Shown piece by piece: positions 47,925 through 61,859 of a stretch of DNA of 64,000 nt (position 1 is the first letter of the stretch; each line of letters opens with the position of its first letter). The translations under genes and the position numbers were made by a program. Below the pieces are notes generated by a model. It was not told the DNA's origin. It ran no database searches and worked only from the letters and a program-made list of their open reading frames with translations. The stretch is taken from NCBI RefSeq assembly GCF_001649575.2, contig NC_051431.1, forward strand, positions 10,673,721 to 10,737,720. Reading direction: 5' to 3'. This DNA is from Kryptolebias marmoratus (lineage: Eukaryota; Chordata; Actinopteri; Cyprinodontiformes; Rivulidae).

Positions 47925-48475
47925 CTAATAGAGTTCTGTAGAAATGTAATGAACAATTAATATCTTACCTATTTTAGAGAGCTCTTTGAACTACCTCAGT
48001 TTAGAAAAGTGGTTTAATTTTAACCCAATTAATGAGCTAACGGCTAGTTCAAGACCAAAATGGGCTGCTTCCACTCTTAAAAAACTTTCATAGAATTTCA
48101 TGCAAATGCTATTTTATAAACTTGTACATTGCTGTCAGTTTTGCTTTACAAAAAATTCTATGATTATTTGCAACCCTAATGGCAGCAACAGCAGCAGCTA
48201 GCTGTAGAACCTCCTGTGCAGCTTTAGGCACTTCCTGCAGAAATATCAGAATATGTTTTTGCTGAAATAACAGTGAATTATAAAATTAAAGGGAAAACTA
48301 TTGAATGTTTGATGTGATACTTTTGGAATTGGAGTTGTTTTTAGATGGCAGAAGTCTACTTTAATCTTGGCCGAGTATCGACCACCTGTTCATTAATACA
48401 GTCAGAATTAAACTCTTATTTCTTCAAACTGAGGTGATTCAAAAAGCTAATGAATCATATTTCCACAGAACCTCA
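47925..48475. mobile_element. Palindromic foldback (MITE-like) element
   Basis: The left arm starts AGAGTTCTGTAGAAATG, then CAATTAATATCTTACC and GAACTACCTCAGTTTAG. The right arm ends CAGTCAGAATTAAACTC, then CAAACTGAGGTGATTC, then CCACAGAACCTC. The centre carries GCAGCAGCTAGCTGTAG. It is about 550 bp long. Confidence 0.7.
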
Positions 48476-51400
48476 CTTTAGCATATCTAATTTATCATTT
48501 AAATGATTAATTTTCTTGATAAAAGCATGTTTTATCTCTTCTCTAACCTGTTTTACAGTACATGCTGTGCATGTGTAGTTTTTGAAAAATATTATGTGCT
48601 GGACTCAATCAGCTTTTCACTTGCCTTTTTGTCTCTCACAGAAATGACAGTTTTTACACAATTATTTCTTTCCTAAGTGGTGCTGATGCTTTAAGAAAAG
48701 CTGCGAAAAAAATATGTGAAAGAGAGCTCTGAAGCTTGTTCTACAAATAGCAACAGCCTTCATGTTAAAATCTTGGTTCAATGGAGCAATTTAGCATTTT
48801 TCAAAATGTGCTTGTGCATTTCCTTGAGAGGAGTAAAAGCAACAAAGAAGCAGTAGCGAGTTTGCTCAGTGCACGAATATATTTGATCAGATGTGAAAAA
48901 CACAAACAGAACATTAAAACTGAACACCAAAAGCTTTTTTTTTTTTTTTTTTTTTTTGCAATTAGTTTCCTTACACGAGATTGCACATTTAAGATAATCC
49001 AGCTCTCTGTTAGAAGTGGGCTGGCTGTATGAGTGGATGTAGAAATGTGGAGACTGTTGAGGCCATGTAAAGGTTATATTTAGCTCCTCATCTCCCAGAC
49101 AGCTCCGTGAGCACACAGTCGCCTGGCACTTTAGCCGCTCTGGTGAGATCTATAAACACTGGGAACAATTAATGTTGTTTTGGTTGTAATAATAATAATG
49201 ATAATATTCTTCATTTGGAGAAGAGTTTTATTCCACATTTCCTGTTCTCTTGAGACGATAGCCTTTCTTTTCGCCACGTTTGTCAATTTTATTTTTCACA
49301 GCCACTTTTGTCCAGAACAAAAACCACACATATCCCTGATTTTACACTTTTTTTTCTATCTCCTTTGTCTGTATTATCTCTTTACCTTCATCCATTTATT
49401 CCCAAAGCTTTGCTCCTTCAGTAATCTGTCTGGCAGAACGTGAGTTTAAAAGAGGATTTTTTTTGTGATGGTGTGTAATGTTTCTTCTTATCACTCACTG
49501 TGTTTGAAGTTGCATTACATCAGATTTTCCATCTTACCTCCAAAGCTTCTGCCATTGTGTTTTTTTTTTTTTTACAAGAGGAAGATGGCTGAGCTGAGGC
49601 ATTGATTTTTACTCATATATTGAGTGTAACATGAGAAACATCCTGTGCACACAAGAATGTGGACTCACATGCGCACACAGGCTTGCACATAGACACAAAA
49701 CCCATCCATGAATGCATGAATGGTGCACACACCTACCAACGCATACAGTATGTGTGTCATATACAAGACGTGGTTATACTCTGTTGCAGCTTATTACATG
49801 GGTTTTTCTTCTGAATCATAGATGAGGAAGCTGTGCACAGCTTGTTTGCTTTCTAAATGAAGTTCTTCTCTCGTCTTTACCTCCATCTCTTTGTGAGAGT
49901 TGTTGCAAGTTGGCTTTTTTGCGCCTCTAGATGAGCCAAAGCCTGTGCATGTCGGGCTACGTTACAGTTTTCTGCATTTTTTTGCAGACGTGGGTCTGCA
50001 AGTGTCAGGAAGCACTCCAAAGGTATTTGGTGTGAGCAGCTCTCATCTTTAATGCATGCTGCCCCTGTGTGTAGGGAAGTAACACCCTCTAAGCTAGAGG
50101 CTTTCCTGTTGGTTAGCCTCAAGTGGATTGCAGCTAGTTCCTAAGCACATACTCACACACATCCACACAGAACTTCTTACAAAAGACTCTGCAACAAAAA
50201 CCTGGAACGACTACAGTTTCTATGTGCTACTGATTTCCATCAGTATTACAAACACAATGTCTGAAGGATAAAACTGTTCTTTACCAACTCATGCTTGTCT
50301 GGGTTTAGATTTTGAAAACTGGGAAACTAAACTGTCACAGAAAAATATTCTCTTTGCCACGTCAATACATACTGTTTTGTTTTTTTCTCCCATTAATTTT
50401 TTGGTACAATGAAATCAGTTCTGCATCCATAATGGAACTCCAGGCCTCACCACTTGGGGCTTCAATTCTGAAAGTGTCAGTCTTTTGTTAACAAGCAACA
50501 TAAAAGGATTGGAGGATGTCTGCCAGGGAGAGAAGATGGTAAAAGGACCCGGTTCTGAGCACAACTACAATACTGCTGTTATTCATTTTGTTTTCTGCTA
50601 CTACTTAAAGCTGGCTACTTGGTTACAGTATGATGCTGAAAATACTTAATTAGGGCGAGGAATGTGTCAGTTGGACATCAGAATCCAAAAGCTGTTGCAA
50701 AAAGGTTCATTTAACGTCCATGTTGCCATGGTAACACATCCCTGACACTTATGTCCCCACCTAAGAGACGCCCAAGTTGAAAACCTACTCTATGAGGGTT
50801 CCCTGAACATTGAACGTCTCAGCAGGTGACGAGTTAGGATTGTTAGGTTACCCAGGAAAGGGGTTTGATTAGTGCACAGAGACGTCACTGAGTTGTTTTT
50901 AGAAATTATTAAATATATTTTAAGGTACTGTTTGGTTGCTGCTTGCTGATTTTAAGCACAGAACTTTAAAATTCCTGCTGTAAGCGTCATCATAACAAAA
51001 ATTTATCCGCATCGTACACCGGAGACTTCTCATCTCTGGAACAAGCGTCTTCATTTTTGGGGTTTCCATGGTAATAAATCCAACAAGATTATGTCATCAG
51101 CGCAAAACTTTACATAAACAGCCTGTTGCATACATAAATACTTTTACTGATATCTGTTAGACTTGTATACTAAAAACTAAAACATGTATTCAGCGCATAG
51201 AGAATGAGGAGCCTTGATTAAATGTCAAGGCTCAATGTGTTTGATGGTAGGACAGTGTTGGAAGTGTCTTAAAATGGTGTTTGAACTGGCAGGAGAACTG
51301 AAGACACTCATCGTTTAAAGTACAATGGTCATGAAACTCAGAATTTCTAGGCACAATCACAATTGAAAATTCTCATTTTTGTAAATGACTTAAAATGTTA

Positions 51401-52574
51401 GATCAGTCTGTTCTTTCTTAAAAATCTGAAATCCTAGCTCTAGTTCTGTTTCTGGTGCCATCTCAGATGCCCTCCACCATTCACAGGATTTGCTTAATAA
51501 AGAAAGTGTGGATAGAAATTTGTTGGGTTTTTTTTCCCTTTTTTTGTATGAAAAAATAATTTGTAACTTTGTTCATATTCCTTTACTGCCCTTGGTAGGT
51601 TTTATTTTTGAGTACAGTGAACTAACAAGATCAGATCTGAAATTGCAGAGTTGTTTCTGTGATTTAAATATTTTCTTTTATCGTCAGTAAATCAGACATA
51701 ACAGCACATTCGGTTCCACTGCATTACCTCTGTCTCTATAAGTGATTGTTCCCGGATGGATATCATTTATTCTGCTCTCTTAAAGTCAAACAGGCAGATT
51801 CTGCATGATGAGATTATCTTATCTCCACTCAGTTACTAACTGTCTTTAGTAAGGGTTGCAGCTGTAGTTTGATGTATATTCACAAAACCAAAATAAAGCT
51901 TTATTTATTGATATCAAGATGGAATAGTTACATCTTCCACTTGAATCACTATGGAACAGAGAGCAACATGTATGTGATATAATGGAATAATACATTTGTT
52001 TTATCTGATTTCTTATATTCTGTGGCACATATAAACAGCCGGCACAGGATTTCTGTTTCCATCAGCTTTTCTGTTTATTTGTTTATTGAATTCAGTCAGT
52101 GTCTTACAGTGTTACTCTGTGTTCAGATATTGCTGAAGCTGAGGGGATGGATCAGATGCTGTAGCGCTTGAATAGAACTTTTGTCCACTTTTGTTTTTAA
52201 TTCTTTGATTTAATTTCTCCGGTCAGACTTGGACTGAGCTGTTGGAGCCATTGATTCACAGAGACAAAGACAAAAGCCAAGGGAGGACAAGCCAGCTGCT
52301 TCAGTTTTGAGGTGCAAATAATGCACATAAATGCTGGCTTTGCTTTTCAGTAAAATACCTAAAGATGCACTGATTGCAGTTTTCTGGGCTGATTCGAATT
52401 TCCAATCCTTGTACAGCTCTGACCTGCCAATTCTGGGCTTGTCATATTCAGTTTTTTCTCTCACAGCCATAATCAATCCCCCACTTCCAACCACAATTTC
52501 TGGTTGAACTGATAATGACAGATAATTTTTAGTTCAACCAGTTTTCAAAATTAGTAATTTGGAAAAAAAATAAT
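48476..52574. other. Intronic sequence, nothing definite
   Basis: Includes T runs at about 48936-48957 and 49560-49572 that may be retroposon tails on the minus strand. No exon, RNA gene or array is recognised. Confidence 0.4.
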
Positions 52575-52880
52575 AATAATAATAATTTTTAGCTATGACA
52601 CACACACAGAAAACATCTTATAATTTATTGATTAGCTATGGTGCGTTCACAGCTTGGAGAAAAAGAAAAAAATATATTTTTGAGTGCTTAGCTATGGTGC
52701 ATTCAGGGACTGGTATAAACATCTTATCCTTGACTGTTTTGCTATGGTGCATTTACAGACAGGGGAAAACATTGTATTATTTATTGATTAGCTACACTGT
52801 ATTCATGGGCAAAATAAAGGGTTTTGGAGTGCTTAACTATGGCACATTTATGAACTGGAGGGGAAAATAGATTTTTTTGA
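52575..52880 (+). repeat. Tandem array, about five units of 55-70 bp around TTAGCTATGGTGCATTCA
   Basis: The word (T)TAGCTATGG(T/C)(G/A)CATT(C/T)A recurs at about 52630, 52687, 52740, 52788 and 52827. Each occurrence is followed by a G/A-rich segment (ACTGG, GGAAAA) and a TTTTTGA/TATTTATTGA segment. Units are diverged and of unequal length. No gene content. Confidence 0.6.
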
Positions 52881-54829
52881 TTGTTGGATCAGCTGATCAG
52901 TCACATCTGTCAAGATGAAAATTATTCACTTGTCACCAGTCCAGCAATCAACACATCCTTACAGACAAAATAACTTTTTGTCTCTTTGAGCAAACTGAAT
53001 GGTTTGTTAATGCCTCTGAAGCATCTTTCAGTCATACATAAAGCTAATTTTTTATCTTGACTGTTTGCATGCACACCCAATGAGCAATCACACACACACA
53101 GAGCCATAATCTGATCCAGTTAACATTATTACGGTGTGTGATGGCTCTCTTGGAGGACTTTCGCCTTTCCTGCAACCTATTCTCATGTCAGACACCCTGC
53201 CTCACCCTGAATGTCAAGGAGAAAGGACTTATCAGTCTCACATCCATCCCCCCCCTTTCATTCTCATTCCCATCTGAGTCGTCTGTCAGTGTGAGCCTCA
53301 GGGGGGAAGCTAGCAAGAGGTCAGACCTCCCTCCACACCTCGTTTGTTTCTCTCCTCCTTTCTGTCCACCCTGTCCTGTGGGACAGAGGGTCATTGGCTG
53401 ACATTTATCTCTCTACATATGGCGTGCGCTTTCAGATTTAAAAATGGCTTTTTGTTCATGTATTTGACACTTTACGCAAGTGACAGCGCAGATGAAGATG
53501 TGCCTCTGATGTGAACAATTTATTTAGCTTGTTTGCCGGCGAGCACTTCAGTTTGTAAGCCTGTAAAGCAGAAAACTGTCTTTAAAAATGTTTCCAAGAA
53601 TCAGTAGGAGGAAGGAAAAAGAACTGAAAATCTCATCACGGATTAGAGTTTTAGATTTAGCTCTTTTCAAACCAGAAGTCTCACCCAAATGTGGTTTTGG
53701 AGGGTTTCTGATTTTAAAGAGGCATGAGTCTCAATGGCAGATATTTCAACACCTTGGCAGATAAATGGAAAAAAATTTCTGCATGATCAGAGACCAGTAG
53801 AGTAAAGTGAGGCCATTTTTTGCAGTGTGTAGCAAAATCATCTCAGCTCAAGGTCAAGTTGAATTTCAGGGGGAGTTAAGTTTGATTTTGTCTCAAGCTA
53901 ATATTCCACATAACTGTAATGGCAATTTAATTGAGTTTTAGGTGATGTGAGATGTGTTGATAAGCACTTAATATTGCAGATTTACTATTAGATTACTGTT
54001 AGACTGTTGACACACAGATGCGCACCTGAAGGTCAAGTCTGAAGCTGCATGCTGAATTATTCTGCTCCAATAATGGGGGAGTGGGGGTGGGGGAGGGTGG
54101 GGAGAGAAAATACCAATTTTAACAATTACTTGGCGAAGGAACAAAGCCTCTTCTTTAATCATTTGGAACAAATAACTTCTGGAGCCCTAAAGCTCACATC
54201 TGTCACACGATGGAACAGTTTGTTTTCACACATAATTTAGCTTTAAGGTAATGGAGCAGGAGACCGCTTACTCACAAACAAACGTCCCGTGGTTGTGTCC
54301 GACAAACTGCGTCTTAAGGTCGATTGAAAGACATCTGATTGACATAAATACGGCAGAAAACGGAGCAGATATTTACTTTTGAGAAGCTGAAACCAGACGA
54401 AGCCCCTTGAAGAAACTTATTTAGCGTTATTTTTGCTAATATCTAAGAAAATAGTTGTATCACTTGGCCTTTCAGAGATGGATTTGCCCGCCGAATGTTG
54501 AGAATGTCTCTTTGCCCAGAGTTAGCCTCCGTCTTATTAAAGCTGCTGTCTCCAGATGCTCTTGTGTTGCTTGTTAGCAGCTCAGCACAGACCGCCTCAC
54601 AGCGGGGTGGAGAAACGAAGCGCTGCCAGATGTGGATTCTGATTATTTGGCCCAAGTTCTCTGGAAAATGAAAAGATGTCCCTGCTGATTTTTTCCTGTG
54701 TAAATATGAATAACACACACAAATGTGTTGTTGCTTTGATTCTTGTACTTTTCTATCATTATTGCCCACCAACAAAGGCAATATTTTTTGTGTTTTCATG
54801 TCTTTTACCAAAATAGCACATGTACCAGT
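52881..54829. other. Intronic sequence, nothing definite
   Basis: The open frame at 53138-53401 looks incidental (proline/serine-rich, no matching splice sites). A G-rich stretch lies at 54073-54102. No element recognised. Confidence 0.4.
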
Positions 54830-55450
54830 GGGTAGATTTTATTGAAAATCTCAGAAAATAATCACTGGATGTACATATACAAATGACTGACTTTTGGAGT
54901 CAGCTCAATACAAAATGGTTGCTATAAGCACTTGACCTCAGCTAACACAAAGATGGTGCTAATTCAGCCAACTTTAAAGATGTTAAGCTAAATTTTTATC
55001 TTAAAGTAGCTCAGCATCACCTCCAATACATACTCAGAAAACGACACATTGTGCATTATTTTTTTGCTTAAAACTTTGGAATTAAAGGTCGGTGTCAACA
55101 CTGTCAGCAAAAATATCTCATGAACCACTGGACAAATTTTAATGAAACTTTCAGAAAGTAATCATTGAATGTACATCTACAACTCATAAACTTTTGGAGT
55201 CACCCCAATTCAGGATGGCCGACACAGAAGTGACTCTAACTCAGTCGGTTTTACAGCTGTTGAGCTAAAATTGGTGTGGTAGTTGTTGAGTCATCCTCAA
55301 CACATACTTCAAGTGCGAACAGATCTCACATTGTGCATAATGTCATTTACAAGGTTTGACCAAAATGCCTGTAACTTTGTCATTTCTTAACATAAAATAA
55401 TCCTAATTTAAATATCTGTCATGAAAGATGTTGGGCGATGTGAATTCTGG
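54830..55450 (+). repeat. Two tandem sense copies of the 'ctcatgaaccactgga' dispersed repeat
   Basis: Copy 1 (54830-55090) lacks its first part. Copy 2 (55104-55450) runs CTCATGAACCACTGGAC, ATTTTAATGAAACTTTCAG, ACATCTACAACTCATAA, AACTTTTGGAGTCACC, CAGGATGGCCGACACAG, TTTACAAGGTTTGACC. Head-to-tail arrangement also occurs at 11101-11550. Confidence 0.65.
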
Positions 55451-58400
55451 TAATGAATGATTGGCCTTTATTTTATTTTATTTTTTTCATTAGGATATTT
55501 TAGAAAAGCTGAAGCAAAAGTTTGAAACTACCCAATGGAAGTCTGTTCTTAGATCAGCAAACGTAAAGCCGTCCATCCACTGCAGAAATCACATTTACCT
55601 TTCACCAGGCTCACCGAACTGCAGCTCAGTCGCTTTCCTTTTTTCTCCAGGGTTGTATTATCAGCTGATTGAGATTCTATCCCCAGTCCAGCTCTGTGCT
55701 TGTCGCTTTTATCCGTGGACTTTTATCTCATCCCACCTTCATCCTCCATCCTCCCACCTTGACCGAGCAGTCAGATTTCACAGCCTGCCCCTGAGCCTTG
55801 CAAGCTGCCAGGGTGGCCAGCTGCTCACTCCAGGTTGTCTCCCAGCACCACGACCACAGCCATCAAATAAACCGTTTCGCTGTTTATAATGAGCTACGTG
55901 GGTAACATTTTCAGAAAAAGGAAGAAAGAAAAAGCCCCGGCATGTCTTTGTAGTTCATGTTTTTATGTAAACATCCATGGAAATATGTTTATCAGAGGGT
56001 TTTATCAGGCACCTCGTGTAAAAAAGGGCATTTAACTAGATCTGGCCAATTTTCTCACTTATCCTTTTTTTTTTTTTTTACATCTTTCAATCCTTTCTCT
56101 CCATCGTTCACAGTAGAGCTGGCCCCCTCACCAGAGCTGGCCCCCCTATAGTTTGTTAAAAGTGCCTTCTGAAGGTGCACAGGGGGTCGTATGATGCTGA
56201 TGTGTAAATAAGCAGGCGTATTCAAAAAGGTCAGCGACTGAAAGGCAGCACGCTGCTTTAACTGACTGATATGTAAAATAGGCCACAGCATAAATGCGTT
56301 CATGTTTCTGCGCGCACAGATGTGTGCGTTTGAAAATCTGCTGACACAGGCCACGTGCCCTCCAGCAGCAGAGCTCTTTGGTTACCCAACTCTTATTAAA
56401 GCAATAAATATGGCCGGGGCATAAATTTGACGTCATGATTTAATTCCACTTTCTTAGTCCTTCTCTCAGCTCTCTAACGTTCCTCTTTCTATGTGTGTGT
56501 CGACTCATTCGTGCGTGCGTGTGTGTGTGTGTGCTCTGATTCTCATTAATGTGACATTAATGCTGCCTTCTAATTACAAGAAGCCAAGAACTGCTGGGGG
56601 GCGAGGTTTGATGCATTCTGTTTCAGAGGCTCCTTTGAAATATGCCCACCTTTCCATTTCTCATCAATCTAGTTTAGAGGGCGTGATATATTGTAGCTGT
56701 GTGAGTTTTTATGAGTGTGTGTAATTGGAGTTTTATGTAGATGCTCTTGGGCTGTTAAAGAACCAAACATGCTCCAGGTGTTGGTATAGTTCTCTCCTCC
56801 GAAGCGAAAGGCACTTTGGAGGACTGCAGCTCAGCATGATCCAGCAGCACACACTCTGAAGGCTACGGTGTTCCTGCAGGGTGAGTTTCATACCCAGGCA
56901 GAGAGTGCTCTCTTTGTTAGCTCCTCCGAAAAAGATGACACCTTTATCAACAAAAAAATTAAGCACATTTCTAAAAAGACATGTTCTTGCATAATGTTGA
57001 AAAATACATGGCTTCAACTGAAAGCCTTATAACTACCTTCCTTGTTACGTACAGAATACTCAACATCTTTAGTCTTTGTTCCTCATAAAAACACCTCATA
57101 TTTCATCTGTTTGTGGCATAAACTTCAGATTAATATATGTTATGTTTTTCAAATATGCATTTTCATTATTAATAGAACACGTTTAGGTAACTTAAAGACT
57201 CAAAAGGCTATCTAGTAGCTAAAATAACCCAAAGCTACCTCAAAGTTAAAAGCAGCAGAATGATTAATCTATGATAAAAAGACCAAAATAAATCGATTAC
57301 CCTAAAGCAGATTTCAAACAGAACACATCTTTCAAAGGATACCAAGAAATCTAATAATGCAAATTATATTTGTTAATACAATTAAATATTTTGAAAAGTA
57401 ATAATCTTACAAAATCCAAAAGTCATAGCAGCCATCTCCTGAATGAGCTGAAGGTTTTCATATATAAATAGCTAAAATAATGCAAAAATAAACTGAAAAA
57501 ATGTTGTAAATAAAAAAAATAGGACAACAATAGTGTGAAAGCTGACTCAGCATTCACACAACTAAACGAACCTCTGAGAACATGCTGGACAAAAATGGAA
57601 CAATGGGAGTGAATGAGAGACACTAAGACAAAAGGTTTGTATTGACATACAAGGTTTAAGAGTTAAAATACAATTTAAGTTTTAAAAGTTTTTCAATAAA
57701 TGTACCACCTTTTTTCTTTAGCTGGGGTGAAAGTTACTACATAGAACCTAACCATCCATCTTTATGTATTTTTCTTTTCTTTTTTTTTTTTTTGTCCAAG
57801 TATAAAGTTTTGTTTTTGTTTTTTAACATTTTTTGAAAGTCACACACTCAAAAAAATCGTCTTCCTGGAGAAAGGCTGTGAACGAAGTTCCTCTTACTTG
57901 TGGAGAATTCATTTTGGGCCATGCAGAGCCAAAATGAGATGAAACGACACAAAGGAAAGAACACTTTGCCCTTACTTTTTTTAGTCTGGTCCTGAAAGAT
58001 GGAGAAAGCTATAGTGTGTTAGAAAGGCAAGGGAGGGGGTGAAAACTAGACATCTTGAAGCTCGAGACAGGAACATTGAGTCTGTTACCTTGTTAACTGA
58101 TAGTACTGTTAAATGTGATACCTTAACTGAAATAATTCTGTCCCAGATTTGGTCTTATTGTGCCCAATTCAGGCTCCTGACTCCCCTTGCCTCATTCTGT
58201 CAATGATAGTTTTTTGGTTCTGGAAAACCCTCAATTATTCATGTTTTGACTGGATTTTTGTAAACAATGGCAGTATTAGTTTTAGCTGAACTCCCACATC
58301 AATAATCAAGAGATGGAGCGTCTAAAGCAGTGCAGTTTATCAGTGTGTTCTCTGACCTGTGACCAGAAAGTGAATGAATTAATCCCTCACACACAGATGT

Positions 58401-60099
58401 AAAGTAATTTTGAGGTTGGAAATTGTATCTAATTGTGCGCTCTTTGATGGCATGATATGTACGTAATGTTTTGGCCCATTTTAAAGCCACTACTGAATCC
58501 TACACAGATCGTTGATTTGGAAAATACGGGCAGTGTCTGTGTTTGGAATCATGCTTCAATATGCAGCCCTGTAGGTGCTGAATTCACAGGACAACAAAGC
58601 GGTCGTGAGCTGTTTTCATGCAACACTTTTTATCAGTCAGCTAACAGCACACTGCCAGGGCGTGGGGTGCATTGCTGAGGAGTCGCTGTAATTTCATTTT
58701 TTGTTTGTTTGTTGTGTTACTTTCTGATGCATTTCAAATTGACGTACTGTCAAAAAAAAAAGAATTCTAACTTGATTGACTGTTTTGTTGATGAGTTTAT
58801 CACGAACAGCCAGTTTCAGCTTTCAAAAAGTTTTCATTTTTGGTTGCGGCTATCTTCGTTTTTCTGTAACACAAAATTAGAAGCTTTGTTCGGTAATAAT
58901 TAAACCCTTAAGAAAAGTATTTTTGTTATTTAGCCATATTTTCCCTTTTTGATAATAGTTCATTTGTTTTCTTAAACTCATTTGTATTCAAAAAACTAAA
59001 CTATCTAGTCAGTGCTGACAGACTGTCATTTTTCTCGAACAGGAAAAGAAAACTTTGTGCTAGTCTTCACTTTGCTTGTCCTTTACTCCTGTCCTTGCTC
59101 CACTTGTGTCGCGGAGAGAGAGAGAGAGAAAAAAAAAAAAAACCAAGCAGGGCCCAGAAAAGCAGAAACAGGAGAGCTGAACTCCACAGTGAACTCAGCG
59201 GTCAAGATTCAGTCAGGCGAAACAAAAAACTGGCTAAACATCAACTGAGACTGACACACCGAGATGAAATTATAAACCTATAGAGACCTGCACATTCGTG
59301 GCAGGACAGATGTGTCTTTATTGGGCCTCAGGATCCTATATGTACGTTACAGAGATAAAATATTGGAGGTAAAACTTCATGCATGTCTGAGCCAGGAAAG
59401 ACAAAAAGGCACACAGGTGTGAAGTAGGAGGCGGTTTTATCAACAGAACTGTGGTCATTCAATTCTGAAGCACCAACTTCACACTGATAACAGTGCTAGA
59501 CTTCTAAAAAAAAATCTCATTTTTAGTGAATCTTTGGTGGTTCTTTGAATTAGCCACTTAGATATCAGTAAAGTGCAAATATACGGTGGATATACTCAGG
59601 CATGAAGCCTTTTTTTATACACAAATTAAATACATGGATATGTTGAAAAGATTAAAACTTGTCTCTGGAGGCTTTTTTACCAGATGAGTGTCTCACAGTT
59701 GTAGCATTCTAATAACTTACACAAACTCCTTTCCTCTCTCACTGTCTGGTTACCAGCAGTAACTGGAGATGTGCTGATTTAAATACAAATTACTGCTCTG
59801 AAATTTTAACCAAAAAAGTTAAATCAAACTGCAGATTTTAATAAAAGTAAGGATTAATGCATCTATTTATTGAAGTTGAGGGGGTCCTGTTTTCGAAAGT
59901 AAAAAAATAACTTTTTTCTTTCCCAACCTGATGTAATTTTGTTGTGACCAAAATGTTTTACAAACAGCCGTCTGTGTCTCCTGCAGCTTTGCTGTGCCAC
60001 AGTGCTGCAGTCCATTTGCAAAGCTGACAATTAAACGCTACATTATTTGCAGAAATGCTGTAACAATAAAGAAGTTGAAACCATGTACTGTTGTCTAGG
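55451..60099. other. Intronic sequence, possible conserved block at 56540-56700
   Basis: Contains a GT-type microsatellite at 56511-56533 and T/A runs (57779-57793, 59131-59142). Bases 56540-56700 (CTCATTAATGTGACATTAAT, CTAATTACAAG, ATTTCTCATCAATCTAG) are repeat-free and could be a conserved noncoding element. No exon is recognised. Confidence 0.3.
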
Positions 60100-60560
60100 C
60101 GAAGTAATAATAATGCCGGAAGAAATTAGTTTGGCGTAGTAAATTCTGATTGTGTTTACAGCTGATTGTCATCAAACCCGAGAACCTCTTTTCTTTTTCC
60201 TGTCAGCTGCAAACGTCTGATTTCAAGGAGAGCAGACTCACTTTGCAGCACTTCTCGCTGAGTTATTATGAGATAAGAACCGATTATCAGCAAATTCAGA
60301 TTTCAGAGCCAGGAGTGTAATGACCTGTCAGGTCTTAGCTGCACTAAAGCACAATTTATATATTATCGCCCCAATTTACTGTCACTTTGCACCTGTGGAA
60401 AGGTGCGTTTTGGTGTAAAATGTTGACTTTCAGTGTTTACTATTAAGGTGTAGTGGTGAATTAGTGCCGAAGGGGCATCTGTGCCGTGATTGTTGTGCTC
60501 TTGAGCGTTTTTATTAGCAGTTTTCCTTTCAGAGCACATTTGGAAAGAGAGGATTTAAAA
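60100..60560. promoter_or_regulatory. Possible conserved noncoding element in the long intron
   Basis: Repeat-free, balanced composition over 450 bp with many transcription-factor-like cores (GAGATAAGAACCGATTATCA, GTGTAATGACCTG, TTTATATATTATCGCC) and no open frame. It stands out from the AT-rich and repetitive surroundings. Conservation cannot be tested here. Confidence 0.3.
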
Positions 60561-61859
60561 AACAGGAACATATTCAAGGTTTTGTGCTGTGAAGTTTTAC
60601 ATATAATGTCATGATTTCCATCTCATTTAAAAACATGATGGAAAGTTGTGCCTGACATGGCTCTGTTTGATGCTTTGTGGAGGATGTTCAGTTGTTCAGG
60701 AGTAGCAGGAGGAGAAAGTGTGAACAGAGATCATTTCTATTTTTGGAAGTGTTACTGGAGCACATTAATTACCAAGCAACGTTATTATTAATTGACAGCA
60801 GAGTGAAAGGTACTCATGGAGGAGTTTGTTTATTGAACTCCACCTGATACACAGTATGTTTTATTTTATGTGAGTCTAAGAGTCGATAGTTTAATATTTT
60901 AGTTGAACAGATCATTAATTTTATGCTTATGTGGCTTCTGTGTGCCTGTCTAGCTTGTAAGTAATCATCAGCAGGTTTGCTTGGCTTTAGGTTCTGTGCT
61001 TTTTTTATGCTGCTCTTGATTTGATCACTTGATGCTGAAATGAGCTGATAATAAAGGTGCTTGTGAATAACCAGTTTTAGGGCTACACCTGCAGAACTGG
61101 ACATTTTTTCAGCCCGTTTTTCCTGATTTGAGACCAAACATTGTTTTTTTTGCAATAGTAAACCTGTCCATAAGTGAATATGTGTTTTATTTGAGATTTA
61201 ATTAGCTTTTTATTTCATTTACTGTAATCTCAGATGTATTCTTTATACAATTGTCATCCACCTTTTTTTTTTTATTTCAACAAATACTTGCAAGTTCCAG
61301 TCCGTTCACCATAACAAGGTGTCTCTATGAGTTTGCCCGAGTTGACATGCACACCTGACAGGTTCTCAATGTGTGATAGCTGAGCCCTGTCACCCACTCC
61401 CACTGAGAGGTGAAATGCTTTTCACTGCCTGTTGCCTTCCTTCTTCATGCTCCCCAGGCTGCATGAGCATCCAGGTGGGACATCAGGCAGAGCATACTGA
61501 AACCTCTGGGCTGTGTGTGCATAAATGGATGTCTGGGTTTTTTCTTTTGTTTTTTTTTTGGTGGGGATTTGAGCGTATGCATGTAGAGTTTGTAGCTGCA
61601 TGGGTTTCCTACCAGTGGAGTGTATCCGAAGGCTGAGACATCACTGTAGGGAAGCTCCTTCTGCTTTTGCAATGTGACATTTCAGTTGGACATATTCGTG
61701 TCACACAGCCGTTACCTGTTTTCTGTTTGTGTGACTGCATATTTGAGTTTCTAACTGAGGTAATGGCAAACAGATTTTTTTTTCTTTGCATCACTCTGTC
61801 CACATCTATTTACCATGTATAATGTGTTGGTTTTCTTATCTCTTATCTCTGAGCAGTCT

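Noticed and set aside
53138..53401. 87-codon open frame in the long intron as a possible iqcj-schip1 exon
   Set aside because: Flanks lack a suitable acceptor/donor pair, and the translation shows nothing of the acidic, serine-rich SCHIP1 sequence expected next.
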